Shown piece by piece: positions 49,621-61,690 of a stretch of 64,000 bases of DNA. Each line of letters starts with the position of its first letter. The stretch's first letter is position 1. This DNA comes from Cyanoderma ruficeps (lineage: Eukaryota > Chordata > Aves > Passeriformes > Timaliidae): the NCBI GenBank assembly GCA_008694505.1, contig VZDJ01007747.1, positions 26,734,904-26,798,903 on the forward strand. The letters run 5' to 3'. A model generated the notes under the pieces. It was not told where the DNA came from. It saw nothing but the letters and a program-made list of their open reading frames with translations, and did no database searches. Both the position numbers and the translations under genes were made by a program.

Positions 49621-52600
49621 AAAGGACAAACTGATGTTAACATCAAAAGATGGAAGACCATTTTCCCTTTGTGAGAAACAAATATTCCAAACTGAAGATG
49701 ATATAAAATTCTGGGCATATCAATGTGTCCATATAAAACATATTTTCACCAATACACAATATAGAATGGTAGAATAATCATCATAATCATCCCTATTTTA
49801 TAACTACTCTTTTTTTAAACAAAAATCAGAAAAATACACAACATAGTTGATAACTCCAGATCATTCTTGTTTGTTTGTTTATTTTAACACAAATGCAAAA
49901 ATAAGGTATCTGATACAAGAACAAGAAAAATACAGCAGAGTATCCAGGATAATGAAGTATATTAATTATAGGAATTGCAAGCATTGTAAAGGCAAGAAGG
50001 TAGGCAGAAACAGTCAACATGGATGCACAAAAAGCACAGTAAATTTGGCCATCTTAAGACTGTCTGTGGCGCTGCTGGTAGTGCATTCACTTTGGGGGGT
50101 TTGATATTTTCCTATTTAAACCCATGCCTTAACTAGCTTAGTCCTGATCACAGTTGTTCTTTAAATACAAAGTTGGTCTAGTTGTAATGAAGTCCTGCTT
50201 TCTATGATTATGTGAATTAATACTGACTTACTTTTAAGTATAAATCTTATACTACTTATATAATTTATATTATTTTTAAACAGATAATATCTTCTGGTTC
50301 CACTTCCTGCAAAATGCTCAGTTACTACTGTAACAGGGGTACTGAACTGGTTTATTAGTGTTTTAGTCTTCTATACTTTAATAGTTTCTAGAAGCAGAAT
50401 TTGATTTGATTTAGTTCAAATTATTCAATTTATTAATCTTAATTTTAGTAAATTCCACTGAAAAAATATGAAAAGTTCTTGTCATCCACGAAATAATTCT
50501 TCCCTGTTGTTTGCTTGTTTTTTAATGTACTGAAGTGTATAAATTCTGACTGTTCTTAAACATTGTAGAGCTTGCTTCCTAACCAATAGCACTCTGGCTC
50601 TTTTACTTACTAATTTGGTATGTGAAACTATCACATCGTGATTCTCCACTGGTATCACTGTGAATTTGTACTGCTCATAGTGGTTGCTATTATAACCTGC
50701 TTGGCCTCTTGAGAGATTCATTGATTCATTTTCTTTTCCCAGACTGTTCTCAGATTGTCAGTATTGTTTCTTAATCTAGTTCATATGGACAGTGAAATTC
50801 TCTGCGGTTTAGCTTTCCCACACAAAAATATGTGCAGCCAGCCACATAGAAATCCAGGGAGAATTATCTGCTCAGAGTTATAAATCCTCTAATGTTCCAA
50901 AGTAACCTGGTGTAATGTAGATGCTGAAACAACCTGTATCTTCCTTATTGTTTTATAGCCATTGATACTGGAGGTCCTTTTTTCTTGCAATATCTAGATC
51001 ACTGCCCTCCATATGCAAGAAAGAGGAATTAACAATGTGTTTTCACCACAAGCCAGTAATTCAAATCACCCATTACATTTGATGACAAAAATTAAAGCTC
51101 TATATGTGCAATATAAGTAGATATTCTGACTGTGGCTGCATGTAATTTAGCAAGAAGTACGAAAAATAGGTAGAAATCTGTGGAGCAAATATTATAAGTA
51201 TCTCACGCCTAATATGTTTTGGAGAGGCTTTATTTAAGGGTACATATTATAGCCCCATTTAAACTTGTTGGAAAATTCTTTCAAGTTATTCTAATCTAAA
51301 AGAAATGTAATTTACTTTTCCCTACTTTAAATGGTTGCTTGAAATTTAAATTTACTTAAAATTATTTTTGTTACATTCCTTCTAGAAACAAAAAAGGCAA
51401 AGAATACTGATGATTCAGTTTGGTAGTGTAGGTGATCTCAGAGAGTAAAAGACAACTTTGGAACTGAAAATATAAGGTATCAACTTTAAAAAAGCGAATC
51501 AAATACATTCATCTCAAGAAATTTCATTGAAACGCTTCATTATCTGTTTGTGCCAAATTTAAAGTTGTCCAAAGATATTGAAGCTAAACATCAGAGTATG
51601 TGCAAGAAAATACGTTAAATTATTTTGTGTCCTTTTTAAGGCTCAATAAATCATGCCTGGATGATACACACTTTAGCTGAGTATTTGACTGCCACATGAA
51701 TAAGAATAAATCTGTGAAACACCATAGTCAAGCTTAACCTGGTGTTTAGCAAAGCATTCTGTGTTGGCGTTTTTCGGGGGGGGGGTTGTTTTGTTTTTTT
51801 TGTTTTTCCCTCTGTTTTCCTTCTAGTATGAATCTTGACAGAGAAAAAAAAAATAGGGTAACTTTCATTTCTATATAGGCATAGCTGACGTAGTGTATAC
51901 AATTCCACCAAGTTTTGCTTGTCTTTGCTACAAGAACAATCTTAAATGCTCAAACAGGATTGTTTAATCACTTTATAATTTGTAAAGGTATCCAAGTATC
52001 TTTACTGTACAAGATTTCTCAATTATATAATAAATAATTATGACAAAACATTTCTGGTAATTAATCCAAGAAAATACAATATTGCTGTGAACTACAGGAC
52101 ACATGAGAATATAGTAAATGCCTATTTGTATTTTGATTTGAAGAAGTAGTTGGAAAATATTGCACAAGTGTAATTATTTTCTTAGTGGACAGCCTTCTCA
52201 CTTAAATTGTTCAGCTGCAGCTTTAGATTTAGGTAAGAAACAAAAAATGTTTCTGTAGGCGATAATCCTAAACTGCATCAACACTGGAAGCTGAATGTGC
52301 TGTGTGATTATCAAATTACAGTCCCCTGTTTCAGAGAAAGGAGACTCGTTTGAGAATGCTGAAACATTTTCCTTGCCTACTTGGCAGAGACTCAAATAAA
52401 ATAAAGTGGGATGATTGTGTCCCACCCCAAACACAATTAAGAGTATTGTGACAATGTTCACCCAGAGATGTTTCTGTGAACACAGAAGTGAAGATCTAAC
52501 CATGATAAATTTACATTAGACGTTAAAAAAAGACCTCAATCAGTTTCTCAGACACTAACATGTACAAGTTCACTGTTCCTCTTGGGAATTAGGAAGATCC

Positions 52601-54499
52601 AGAAAAGATTTGAATAACGGAAACGGTTGACCAGAAAACTTGTAGGAACTTGAATAACCCTGGTAGTATACAACTACTGATTTACGTCAGCTACCTAATG
52701 ATGTTTGCAAAGGAAATGAGTTAAAGGACAAGAAAAAGACAAGATTTAAGTAACATGACCTGCTTCAGAAATATGACTGATATTTTAACCCAGCAAATAG
52801 TGTGGTTGCAGGCTGATAAGACTAAAAGAAGTAATTCTNAATTGAATCTCATGTTCAAAAATCACGTTACAATGCATAACAGAATTGATCTCAGTTTCAT
52901 GTTTATGCTTTAGCCTGAAAATTTTAATGTATTTCTATTATATTGGGAGTCCAGAGAAATATAAGAAACAGATTTTTTCTCTTTTTTTATTTATCAGTTT
53001 TTTAAGGGTTAGCAATTTGTTCACTGTTCTACACATGAACTGACCTCATTCTGGTGGAAATTGATGAAAAAGTGTTATAAAAACTATCGCTCTCAAAAAA
53101 ATAAAAAAGTAAATTGTACATCAGCTGCACTAAATGTCTGATTATGGAGAAAGATACTCTTTGTGCAAGATCAACACTGTTAACAGCAGGGACACAGAGA
53201 GAAAATTTGAAGATATTAAGCCTATACTGAGTCCATCAGTGTCCCTGAAATTTGATAAATTGCTTTATCTAGGGAAACTCTAGTATTTGCTGTAACTATT
53301 CTTTAACTTCATAAATAATATATAGTTTTTTACAGATGAAAATAATAATAGGGAGTAATGCAGTTTATCAGATTTTGTAGATATTTGTTGTCAGATGTTA
53401 AAATAACTCAACACAGCATCTCTCAATCAGGTCAATATTTGGAAACTCTAGCAATTATCCTTCTTTATTCCCTAGAACCAGGCCAGCTAAAACCCATCTG
53501 TCCATCTTTGGATTGACATTGTGCTCATCCAGTATAATTATAATTGTAACTTAAGAACAGATTACTCAAATCACAAACCACATGTCAGACTATAAGTATG
53601 CACCTTTTGCATAGCTTGATGAAAGCTCTGTGCCTTTCTTCCCTTTGGCTGGCTGGAACACCATAATATGTATAATGTGTATAATTGCCAAAACTGAAAG
53701 TAAAGAAGCTTTTGTGATGCTATTATCAGCTTTTCTCACAGTATTGCAGAATCACATATGCCAGTGAGTTTTGTACAATATGTTACACTATAGTTATACC
53801 CTATAATGTAATAATATAATTCTGTAGAAATAAAATTATTAGTGCCACCATGCAAGTCGAGAAAGAAGTTCATATTAGGGACTGCTGATGAAAAATGGAA
53901 AGTTTAGTGGATTTTTTTTTCCCTAGCAGTACCTTACATTATACATTAGTTGTGCAGTAAAATAATATGCTATAACTTATCAGATCCTGCCAGACATATA
54001 TCCACTGTAATAAATTTTCAGGTTTTATTCAATTTTGAAGTAGATTTAGAGAACAATTTGAAGAACAGTTGCTTATCTGTTTAAAATGTTTCTTAGTGAT
54101 TTCATCAGATTCCAGTATGTGCAAATATACATCTTCTTCAAAAGATGGGGCTCAGTTGGGCCACTGTGAAAAATGAATTTTGAGCTGAAAGTGAATACAT
54201 GGTATATACTTTGTCCCAAATATAGGAGAGGGTTTCTTCAATTATTGTCAATCATATATCAAGTAAGGAAAGTTGAGATGACTGGTTGGATGGATAAATT
54301 TTCAAGTGGGAAAACATCAAATTTTTTCCTTGCTAAGTCATCCCTTTTATTTGCTTAATTACTTTTACTTATTTAATATTAAAGCTTGAGTATCATGAAA
54401 GTCATAGAAGTTCAATTTCTCTTACTTTTTGAAAGGAGAGCAATGTCAGCATAATTTCCTGGGGAGGAATAAGAGTGCTCAAATTTCAGGAAGTAAAAA
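49621..54499. other. Unique noncoding DNA
   Basis: AT-rich with no supported gene or RNA. It includes a G9/T-rich run near 51776-51806 and a single ambiguous base at 52839. Confidence 0.5.
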
Positions 54500-55270
54500 T
54501 CATATCTTTTTGGAATGTGCATTGTTTGGTGCATTGAGCTGTGCTGTGTGCAGGTGCCCGGGCGCCAGCAGCAGTGGCTGCAGGGATGCCCCTGTGAGGA
54601 CAGGCTGGGGCTGCCCTGTGCTCAGCACAGCTGATTCCAGCTGGCTCCATCACAGACCCACCACAGGGCACAGCTGAGCCCCCCACACAAGCTGGGATCA
54701 CCTCTGGGAAAACATGTTTAAAACACAGAGAACAGTGAGGAAGGATAAAAAAAAATCATGAGAAAAAGCTGTGGTGGCATAAAGACTAAGGAAAGGGAGG
54801 AGGCACTCCTGATGCTGGAGCAGGTGTTTGCAACAATCTGTGGAGAAAACCATCCTGGAGCAATATGCCCACACTGAAGGCCATGGGAGATTCCACACCA
54901 CAGCTTGTGAATATTTCCTGAAGGAACTGCAGTTGTGTGGAGACCCCAAGATGGATGAGGGTGAAAAAGTGATGAGAAAAAAGCCACACAAAGACACTGT
55001 TAAGGACTGACCATAAGCCCCATTCCTTTTCTCCCTGCACTGCTCAGAGGGAGGACTTGGGAATGAAAGAGTGAAGCTGAGCCTTGGAAGAATGGGTGTG
55101 GTGAAGTTTCCCAAAGACAAAATTAAAAATTCCACTGTCTCTAGTTGGCAATAAATTAAATTAAATTTTCCCAAGTCAATTTTGTTTTGCCTGGGACAGT
55201 AATTGTCTTTGTCTTGACCCTTGAGATATTTAATTTTCTCTCTGTATCCCACTGAGGTAGAGAAATGAGT
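54500..55270 (+). mobile_element. Degraded avian ERV LTR-like element
   Basis: This GC-richer block follows, in order, a repeat I recognise from bird genomes: GATTCCAGCTGGCTCCATCA, CACCTCTGGGAAAACATGTTTA (TATA-equivalent, 54701-54722) and GGAGGAGGCACTCC. CTGGAGCA units with GCCATGGGAGATTCCAC (54815-54900) and GGACTGACCATAAGCCCCAT follow, then a perfect AATAAA at 55150-55155 and CAAGTCAATTTTGTTTTGCC. The U5-like end stops early (GAGGTAGAGAAATGAGTCA) just before a CR1, so the right terminus is lost. The left terminus is not clear either, and no duplication was found. The 199-codon minus-strand frame at 54698-55297 is antisense to this repeat and has no domain. The family name is uncertain. Confidence 0.72.
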
Positions 55271-55577
55271 CAGCCCAAAACTACACACAAAATTCAAGAT
55301 GAGGCCACACTAGTGCAGTGCAGAGAGGGACAATCCCCTCCCTTGCCTGGCTGGTGATGCTGGGCCTGATGCCCCCCAGGACATGCTCAGCCCTCCTGGC
55401 TGCCAGGGCACTGCTGGCTCATATTTAACTTTCTGTTTACCAGAATTCCCAGGCCCCTTTCCATGGCACGGTTTTCCAGCATGTAGATGCCCCAGTCTGT
55501 ACATCCATGGCTGACTCATCCCAGGTGCAGAATTCATCACTTTCCCTTGTTGAAGTTCATATGGTTGGTATTTATTA
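55271..55577 (-). mobile_element. CR1 LINE internal fragment joined to LTR
   Basis: Reverse-oriented CR1. GATGAGGCCACACTAGTGCA, GGACAATCCCCTCCCTTGCC, TGGTGATGCTGGGCCTGATG and GGCACTGCTGGCTCATATTT, then CCAGTCTGTACATCCATGG and TTGAAGTTCATATGGTTGGT, match pol-region blocks of a CR1 subfamily. The 3' part is missing at the left junction with the LTR-like element. The right side ends at an (ATT)n-rich patch (55575-55605). It keeps few substitutions relative to the consensus I remember, so it is probably younger than most CR1s here. Confidence 0.9.
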
Positions 55578-56149
55578 CTATTATTTTTTTAATTACTATT
55601 ATTATTCTCATGAAATCAGAAATTTATCTAAATTAAATATTTAAAGGAATGAAGAATTAGAGGTATTTAAATTTTGTTTGGGGGTTCACTATTTCTAGGC
55701 ATCAATCGTCAGTTACCAAGCACAGTTTGATGATAAGTATTTGACACCTAAAATTCAAGACTGCACTAGCACTAGAACCTTGATTCTGAAAAATACCTGT
55801 GGATTTGCTCTTCCTCCACCCACCTGGCTCTATACTTCATGTCATAACATCATCACATCTTGGTTTACATCTAAAAATAAAAAATTTAATTCTTTGAATT
55901 TGACTGAACAAATGTCTTTACCCTATCATTGATTCATTTAAACCATAGACATAGATATAGATATAACTGTAGTAGAAATATAATGATTGCATAAAATTTG
56001 TTTGTGAGAAGGACCCTATACTGCTCTTGGGGATTTTTGGGTGGTTTTATGCTGGAAAAAAGGGAATTGCAATGCAAAAGATGGAGAAGATGTCTCAGAA
56101 TCCCAGTGCAGCTGTATTTATCAGTCTCTTCCACCATAACCCAGAAGAC

Positions 56150-56165
56150 TTTTTTTTTTTTTTTT
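56150..56165. repeat. Poly-T tract
   Basis: Sixteen T in a row. Confidence 0.95.
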
Positions 56166-59023
56166 GCAAATTGGAATTCTCCTCTTTCAAAAGTGACACC
56201 TCTCTTTTATGTACTTTCTCACAATGCTGTGAGTAAGAACTGGGAAAATCATTGAGGCAGGGAGAATGATCCTCTTTAACAAAACAAAAAAAACAATTTT
56301 TGAACTAATGTCTTTTGCTGTAGTTTGTTTTGGTTTGTTTTGTTTCTTCTTTATAGATTTTCACCTTGAAACCTTTATTTTACAGGCATTAGACACTGTG
56401 ATTTTGACAAGGTTGCAGCCATCCTTTTAGACTCTCCAGTTGAAAGCTCCCTGGTTAAAATAAATAGGAGAGACAATAAAATATTTTTAAAATATTAAAG
56501 ATAACTAGGCCTTTTTCCTTAGAATTTTAAACCAATGGTTTAGAACTATAGAAGTAAATATTTTAGAAATACATAATCCCTGTAAACATTCTTTCTATTT
56601 GGCATTGTGAGAAACTGAGAACATATGTCTAACTGTTCTACTTTAAAGAAAAGCCATTAAAATGTATTATTGTACAAGTATTATTGGATATCATAAATGT
56701 GTATTGATTTTACACATTTAAAACTCAAATCTTAAAATTCCACTGATATATTTTTAAGAGTTTATTAAATATATAAATTTAACATTATAGTCTGCTTTTT
56801 TTTTAACTAAAATTTCTCATAACTTCAAATTTTGGATGTAGAATGAAATCATGGGTTATGAAAAGCAGTGGTCATCCAATGCGGGAGATTTTGTGTTTAC
56901 ACTGTAGTCTTCATATGTTCCTCTGGGCGTTTTCTCTAAGAATGTAACTCCATTTCCTTCAGTTGGGGCATCTTGACATGCATGATAGAAAACATTTTGG
57001 AAAAGAGCCTGGCTGCAAGACAAAAGGAATCTCTAGTGCACTCTGAGAGCTCTGTGGTCTGGATGAAAATCTCCACAGAGTACAGAGAATTATCTCTGAA
57101 GCACAGTTCTTTACCTGATTTTTATATGATCCTGAAAAAAGATATATTAGCTATTTTATCTACCTTGACAATCAACATTTTTCAATCTATGCTATAAACT
57201 TGTGTTCACTTCTCATACACTTTTTTATGTTATCTAACTATACATATATATACACCTTTGCTTCTTTCCTTTGTGCTCTCATGGTTGAAGGTTTTGTGCT
57301 CTGATGAACATTTCAAATAAAAACACACACCCTGAAGCAAACAATGTCTGTTTGTCCTTGTTCTGTCTCTCAGACTAAAACAACAACAACAAATTGCCTT
57401 TGCATTTAGTAGAAGAGGGATGAGCATGTATTCTTCCATTGCTTTTTTTTTTAAAACCAGCATAACCAGAAGAAAATCATGAAGGAAAACAAATTACAAT
57501 TAAAGTAAAACTTAAAAACCTTATTGAAAAGTTACGTAAGCATGTTCTTTCTGAAGAGACAGGAGTCTATTGACAACACTGTGGTATGAGATATAAGAAA
57601 AAATCTCTTCTCATGTGATCTGTGAACCAAGCAACATATTAAACAAGCATATTAACCAAGGGCATTATTAAAATCTCAATTCACCTGTATAAAATTCTGA
57701 GAGTCACATACTATGAGGATTTGACCCTGAAATCTAGCTCTATTTTGTGCCTAATAATTATTTTGAAAGTATTCCCCATCTTATACAAAATAGCCAAGAA
57801 CTTGGGGCACTTTACTTGAAGGACTTTACTTTTGGGTCATTTCTAGCTTTAGATTTCTTTAACCTGTCATATAAAATACAGTCTCTAAAAGGTTTGCTTA
57901 AAGCATGCATTTTATCCTCCATTACTTTGAGACAGTCTTAAAAGCTTCCTGATTATTGCTAGCCTTAGAAGTACACTACCATGACTCTTAAAATATTAAT
58001 TCTCAAACCTGTTTATGCAAATTCTGTGGACTGTGCTCCACCTGGCTTGCAAAGAAAAGCATCAAACCTCACTATTCATCCATTAATGAAAAACACAATT
58101 CAGTGAGACCTTGCCTATATCTGTGCAATTGCAACTCTCATGAGTTAGATTACCAGTTACATTCTTGTATCAGCTGGGAAAACAAAGCACAGAAAATTGT
58201 TATGAGTGTGTTTAATCCAAAGCTCTACCTTGTTCTTATGGTTTTGTTATTCTGAGGAAACAAAGAAAGCTCAAATTAATTTTAATTTCTGTAGCATGAT
58301 TGAAGTGAAGAGAAATTAATAATGATCCAGGCAACAGCCACTAACTTGCTACAACGATGAAGAAAATAAAAGAACTTGGTCTTGAAAGACAAATAAGACC
58401 CTTTGTGGCCTCAACACAACCATCTAAGTTAGAAAGCAATAAACACTGAAAGAATGCCATTTTGTGGAGCACACTCTATGCATAGACTTCTGACTCAGTA
58501 TGGAAGTGGAATTGTGGGTAGAGACTGGACCACCAGTCGAGATTCAGACATGTCAACCAGTCCTGCCACTGTACTGGTATCACAGGAGCAGGAACTTAGA
58601 CTAGCATCAGTCTGATGTGTGTGAGTGTTGTAGAATGGAACAGAAGAGAAAGTGTGCAATAAAAACCTTAGAATAAAAACTTCCATCTACTGTTTCTTCC
58701 CATCCTATCTAATAACTAAATTTTACATCTTCTTATATCTGTCACACTTCATAATAAATGTTTGTGTCCATCGGTAGTGGAAGAAATTAACAACTCACAA
58801 ATACCCCCATGACACACTCATTATCAGAAAAACTACTCAAAAAAAAAAAAAAGGTAGCAATTTAGGCCTTACCTCTGAATAATTAACCTTCAAAATGGCG
58901 AGGGTCAAAACATATCTCTGAAACACTATGGATGGAGTATGCAGTATAGGTCTTAAAATTTCTGTTCCTTGGATGCTACATTGTACTTCTTAAGTTATTT
59001 ATGGACCTCTCTGAAATTAGACC

Positions 59024-59043
59024 AAAAAAAAAAAAAAAAAAAA
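59024..59043. repeat. Poly-A tract
   Basis: Twenty A in a row, about 90 bp before the CR1 3' end. No retrocopy sequence is recognisable upstream of it. Confidence 0.95.
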
Positions 59044-59477
59044 CATCTGGATTCCAACAGAGTGAAATTTTAAAAGTAAACAACACCTAAACATGATAGA
59101 ACTAGCAGTTAAATCACAGATCTGTTTACGTTTGAAAATAGTTTTAAGATCACTGATTCCAACCACCAACCCGGCATTGCCAAGTCTGGCACTAAACCTT
59201 GTCCCTAAGTGCTACATCTACATGCCTTTTGAGTACCTCCAGGGATGGTGACTCAACCATTTTCCTGGACAGCCTGTTCCAATGCTTGATGACCTGTTTG
59301 GTGGAGACATTTTCCCTATTATTCAGCCTAAACCTCTTCTGTCACTTGTCACCACTTCCTCTTATCTAATAATTTTTTACTTGGAAAAAGAGGCTGACCC
59401 CCACCTCAATACAGCCCCCCTCCAGGTAGTTTAGAGAGAGACGGCACTAAGGTGGATCCACCCCATGATCTTTCCTA

Positions 59478-59729
59478 TCACCAGGGTGAGGCTGACAGGC
59501 CTCTAGCCCCTTGATCCTCCTTCCAGTTCCTTTTGTAGATGGGCGTCACAAAGACTGACCTCTGACGAATTAGGACTGCTTTCATTAGCCAGGACTGCTG
59601 GTGAATGATTGAGAGGGTCTTCATGAGTGAGGACTCGTGAAGTGAAAGCTCCCTCAGAACACTTGGGTGGATCTCAGCACGTGACACAGACTTCTGTGCA
59701 CCTAAGTAGTGCAGAAGGTTGCTGACCAT
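59478..59729 (-). pseudogene. CR1 ORF2 RT N-terminal remnant
   Basis: This 83-codon frame resembles the start of the CR1 RT: SRAEIHPSVLRELSLHES, then LSIIHQQSWL, then VFVTPIYKRNWKEDQGARGLS, matching the family pattern GPDGIHPRVLREL, LSIIYQQSWL and VTPIYKKGRKEDPGNYRPVSLT. The NYRPVSLT motif is broken (QGARGLSAS), which indicates frameshift or substitution. It stops at the internal deletion junction, so no catalytic domain follows. Confidence 0.82.
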
Positions 59730-59861
59730 TTCCTCCTAGATTTCAAGAAGTTTCATTTTTTTCACATTCCTGTGTTCCAGCTCAGGGGTACCCTGAGAAA
59801 ACTGGTCTTACCCTTAAAGATCTCAGAAAAAAGCACTAAGTACTTCAGTCTTTTTGTCATC

Positions 59862-59866
59862 ATTTG
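59862..59866. repeat. Target-site duplication ATTTG (left)
   Basis: ATTTG in the CR1 linker region, repeated at 60211-60215. Confidence 0.7.
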
Positions 59867-60210
59867 TGTTATAAATGAAGTGCACCAAACGAGAATAAAA
59901 AAATTAGAGCTTTTAATTTTCCCAATTAAAGAATTCGCGACACAAAAAAGACAACAATAAATGCAATAACAATTGACCAAATGATACAACCTGCAANNNN
60001 NNNNNNNNNNNNNNNNNNNNNNNNNNNNNNNNNNNNNNNNNNNNNNCAGTCCTCCCCTCTCCGTGTGTCTCCGTGATCATAGTATGTGAGCGAAAAGAGA
60101 GAAGAAAAAAAAAAAAAACAAATCCCCTATTCCCTGCACCGTTCCTGCTGTATTTCTAAAAGTTATTAATTTCCTGCCCCGATCAATATATAGGCTGTCT
60201 ATTTATATCA
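59867..60210 (-). mobile_element. Small LTR-like insertion inside CR1, with gap
   Basis: This insert, about 344 positions including 50 N, breaks the CR1 between the RT start and the linker. Its ends are TGTTATAAATGAAG at left and GTCTATTTATATCA at right, i.e. TG...CA with imperfect inverted ends (TGTTATAAAT against TGATATAAAT, 9 of 10). ATTTG flanks both sides (59862-59866, 60211-60215). The orientation call is weak: a TATATATTGATC string near the right end could be promoter-like on the minus strand. It keeps several CpGs (TTCGCGAC, AACGAG, CTCCGTG, GAGCGAAAAG), unlike the decayed host CR1, so it is younger. It could be a small LTR or a short DNA transposon with terminal inverted repeats. Confidence 0.6.
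59997..60046. other. Assembly gap (50 N)
   Basis: A run of exactly 50 N inside the insertion. Its true size is unknown. Confidence 0.99.
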
Positions 60211-60215
60211 ATTTG
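60211..60215. repeat. Target-site duplication ATTTG (right)
   Basis: A copy of 59862-59866 at the return to CR1 sequence (TGTCACTATGTTTCCC). Confidence 0.7.
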
Positions 60216-60699
60216 TCACTATGTTTCCCTCTGAATTCAAAAAACAATTGAGAAATTCTTTAGCCTTCTTTTTGTTACTAAGGTATTTATAGAAATGTTT
60301 TATTGATTTTTACAGCAGTAGCCAGATAAACTACAGTTGGACTTTAGCCTTTCTAGTTTTCTCCCTGCATAACCTCATGACATCCTTGTAGACCTTCTGA
60401 GTTGCTTGCACCTTCTTCCAAAGCTTGTAAAGTCTCCTTTTCATGCCTGAGTTCTAGTCAAAACTCAATGCTTAACCAGACAAGTCTTCCCCACTGGCAC
60501 ATCTTTCAGCACATTGGTTCACCTTTACCTTTAAAATTTCATCTGGAAGAATTTCCAGCATTTCTGAACTCCTCTACCACTCAGGACTAATGCCCAAGGG
60601 ACCCTCTTAGTCAGTCTCCCACAAAGTACGAACTCTGGAAGTCCAAGGCTGCAGTTTTGCTAACTCCCATCCTTCTTACAGAGTTGGAAACTTTCTTAT

Positions 60700-61310
60700 T
60701 TCATGATAACTGTTCCCAAGGCAGCCTGAAACTATCAGATCCCCCAGAAGTTCTTCTCTATCCACAAACAACAGGACCAGCAGGACACCTTCACAACCAG
60801 CTGGCTCATTCACAACTGTATTAGGAAGTTATCTTCGACACATTTCTGGGAAGCTTAGACTGTTTCTTCTCTACTGTGTTGTATGTTCAGCAGACATGTG
60901 GTAAGTTTAAGTCCTCCACAAGAGCAAGCTAGAATATTTCCTCTGCTTCTTCATTGTGATTTTATGGTATATAACAGACTGGCACTAGGATATCTGCCTA
61001 GTTGTCCTTCCCCCTGGTTCTTAACCATAAGCAAGCAACTCTATTAGTACCATCATTAATCTGTAAACAGTTAAAACACGCCCTAATATACAGGGCTGCC
61101 CATCTCCTCTCCCTCCTTGCTTATGCCCCCTGAAGAGTTAAAAGCCATTCATTGCAGCATTCTGTTTCTGAGAATTGTCTCAGCCTCTCTCTGTGATGAT
61201 GTCTGTAATGATTTTCCTTCTGTGCAATGGCTTCCAGATCTCTTTTTGTTGTTGTGTGCATTGCAGCAGATGCACTTCAGTTGGGTTGCTGATCCCACCA
61301 CCCTTTTGGA
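60700..61310 (-). pseudogene. CR1 ORF2 endonuclease-region remnant
   Basis: Minus-strand translation in shifting frames gives TQLKCICCNA near 61265, corresponding to the APE-endonuclease start LKCIYTNA. It then gives DGVCYRPP-region equivalents, and near 60850-60930 a LNLPHVC...YNTVEKKQS string matching the DFNLPDVCWKYNTAERKQS motif of CR1. There are several stops and frameshifts, so it is not functional. Limits are approximate. Confidence 0.75.
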
Positions 61311-61690
61311 GGGAGAAGGCCTACTTCCCATGTCATTATTATCAGTCATTTTCACGGTTTCTTACATGTCAATAACCCTTTTGTCTTTATGGCTGCCTTG
61401 ATCCCCACCCCTTACTTCCACTAAGATGGCACACTGAAGCACCTCTCTAGCACACTGTCCTTGGCATGCCTCCCCCAGGCTTGGATCTAGTGAGCCTGGT
61501 TTTATTGCTTTCCTGCTTCAATGCTGGTTTAAAGCTTTTGTAATGAGGTCTGCTAACTCCTGTGCAAAGATCCTTTTCCCCCTTTGAAACAGGTGTACTC
61601 CATCTGCTACCAGCACAGTTAGTGTTGTGCCAACCAGACCATGATCAAAACCCCAAATTCTGCTGATTTGTTTAGCTAATGTTCATCTAA

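Larger units (their letters stand above)
55578..59134. other. Unique noncoding DNA
   Basis: AT-rich with no supported gene. It holds long homopolymers (T16 at 56150-56165, an A14 run near 58840, A20 at 59024-59043) and an ATT-rich patch at 55575-55610. Confidence 0.5.
59135..61690 (-). mobile_element. Long decayed CR1 LINE with internal RT deletion
   Basis: Reading on the minus strand from 61690, this copy covers the end of the ORF1/5' region, the ORF2 endonuclease region (about 61300-60700), the linker (60700-60217), the RT start (about 59860-59445), and then directly the ORF2 end and 3' UTR (59445-59135). Diagnostic + strand blocks are CTCCCTGCATAACCTCATGA, TCCTTGTAGACCTTCTGAGT, TCTTCTCTACTGTGTTGTAT, ACCAGGGTGAGGCTGACAGG and TGGACAGCCTGTTCCAATGC. 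Most of the RT (palm, catalytic motif, thumb) is missing between the RT start and the ORF2 end. It is heavily mutated and interrupted by a short insertion with a gap (59867-60210). The left limit is approximate because the tail is decayed. Confidence 0.88.

Noticed and set aside
54698..55297. 199-codon open frame on the minus strand
   Set aside because: It is antisense to the LTR-like element at 54500-55270, is rich in Ser/Phe/Leu with no domain, and overlaps other spurious frames on both strands.
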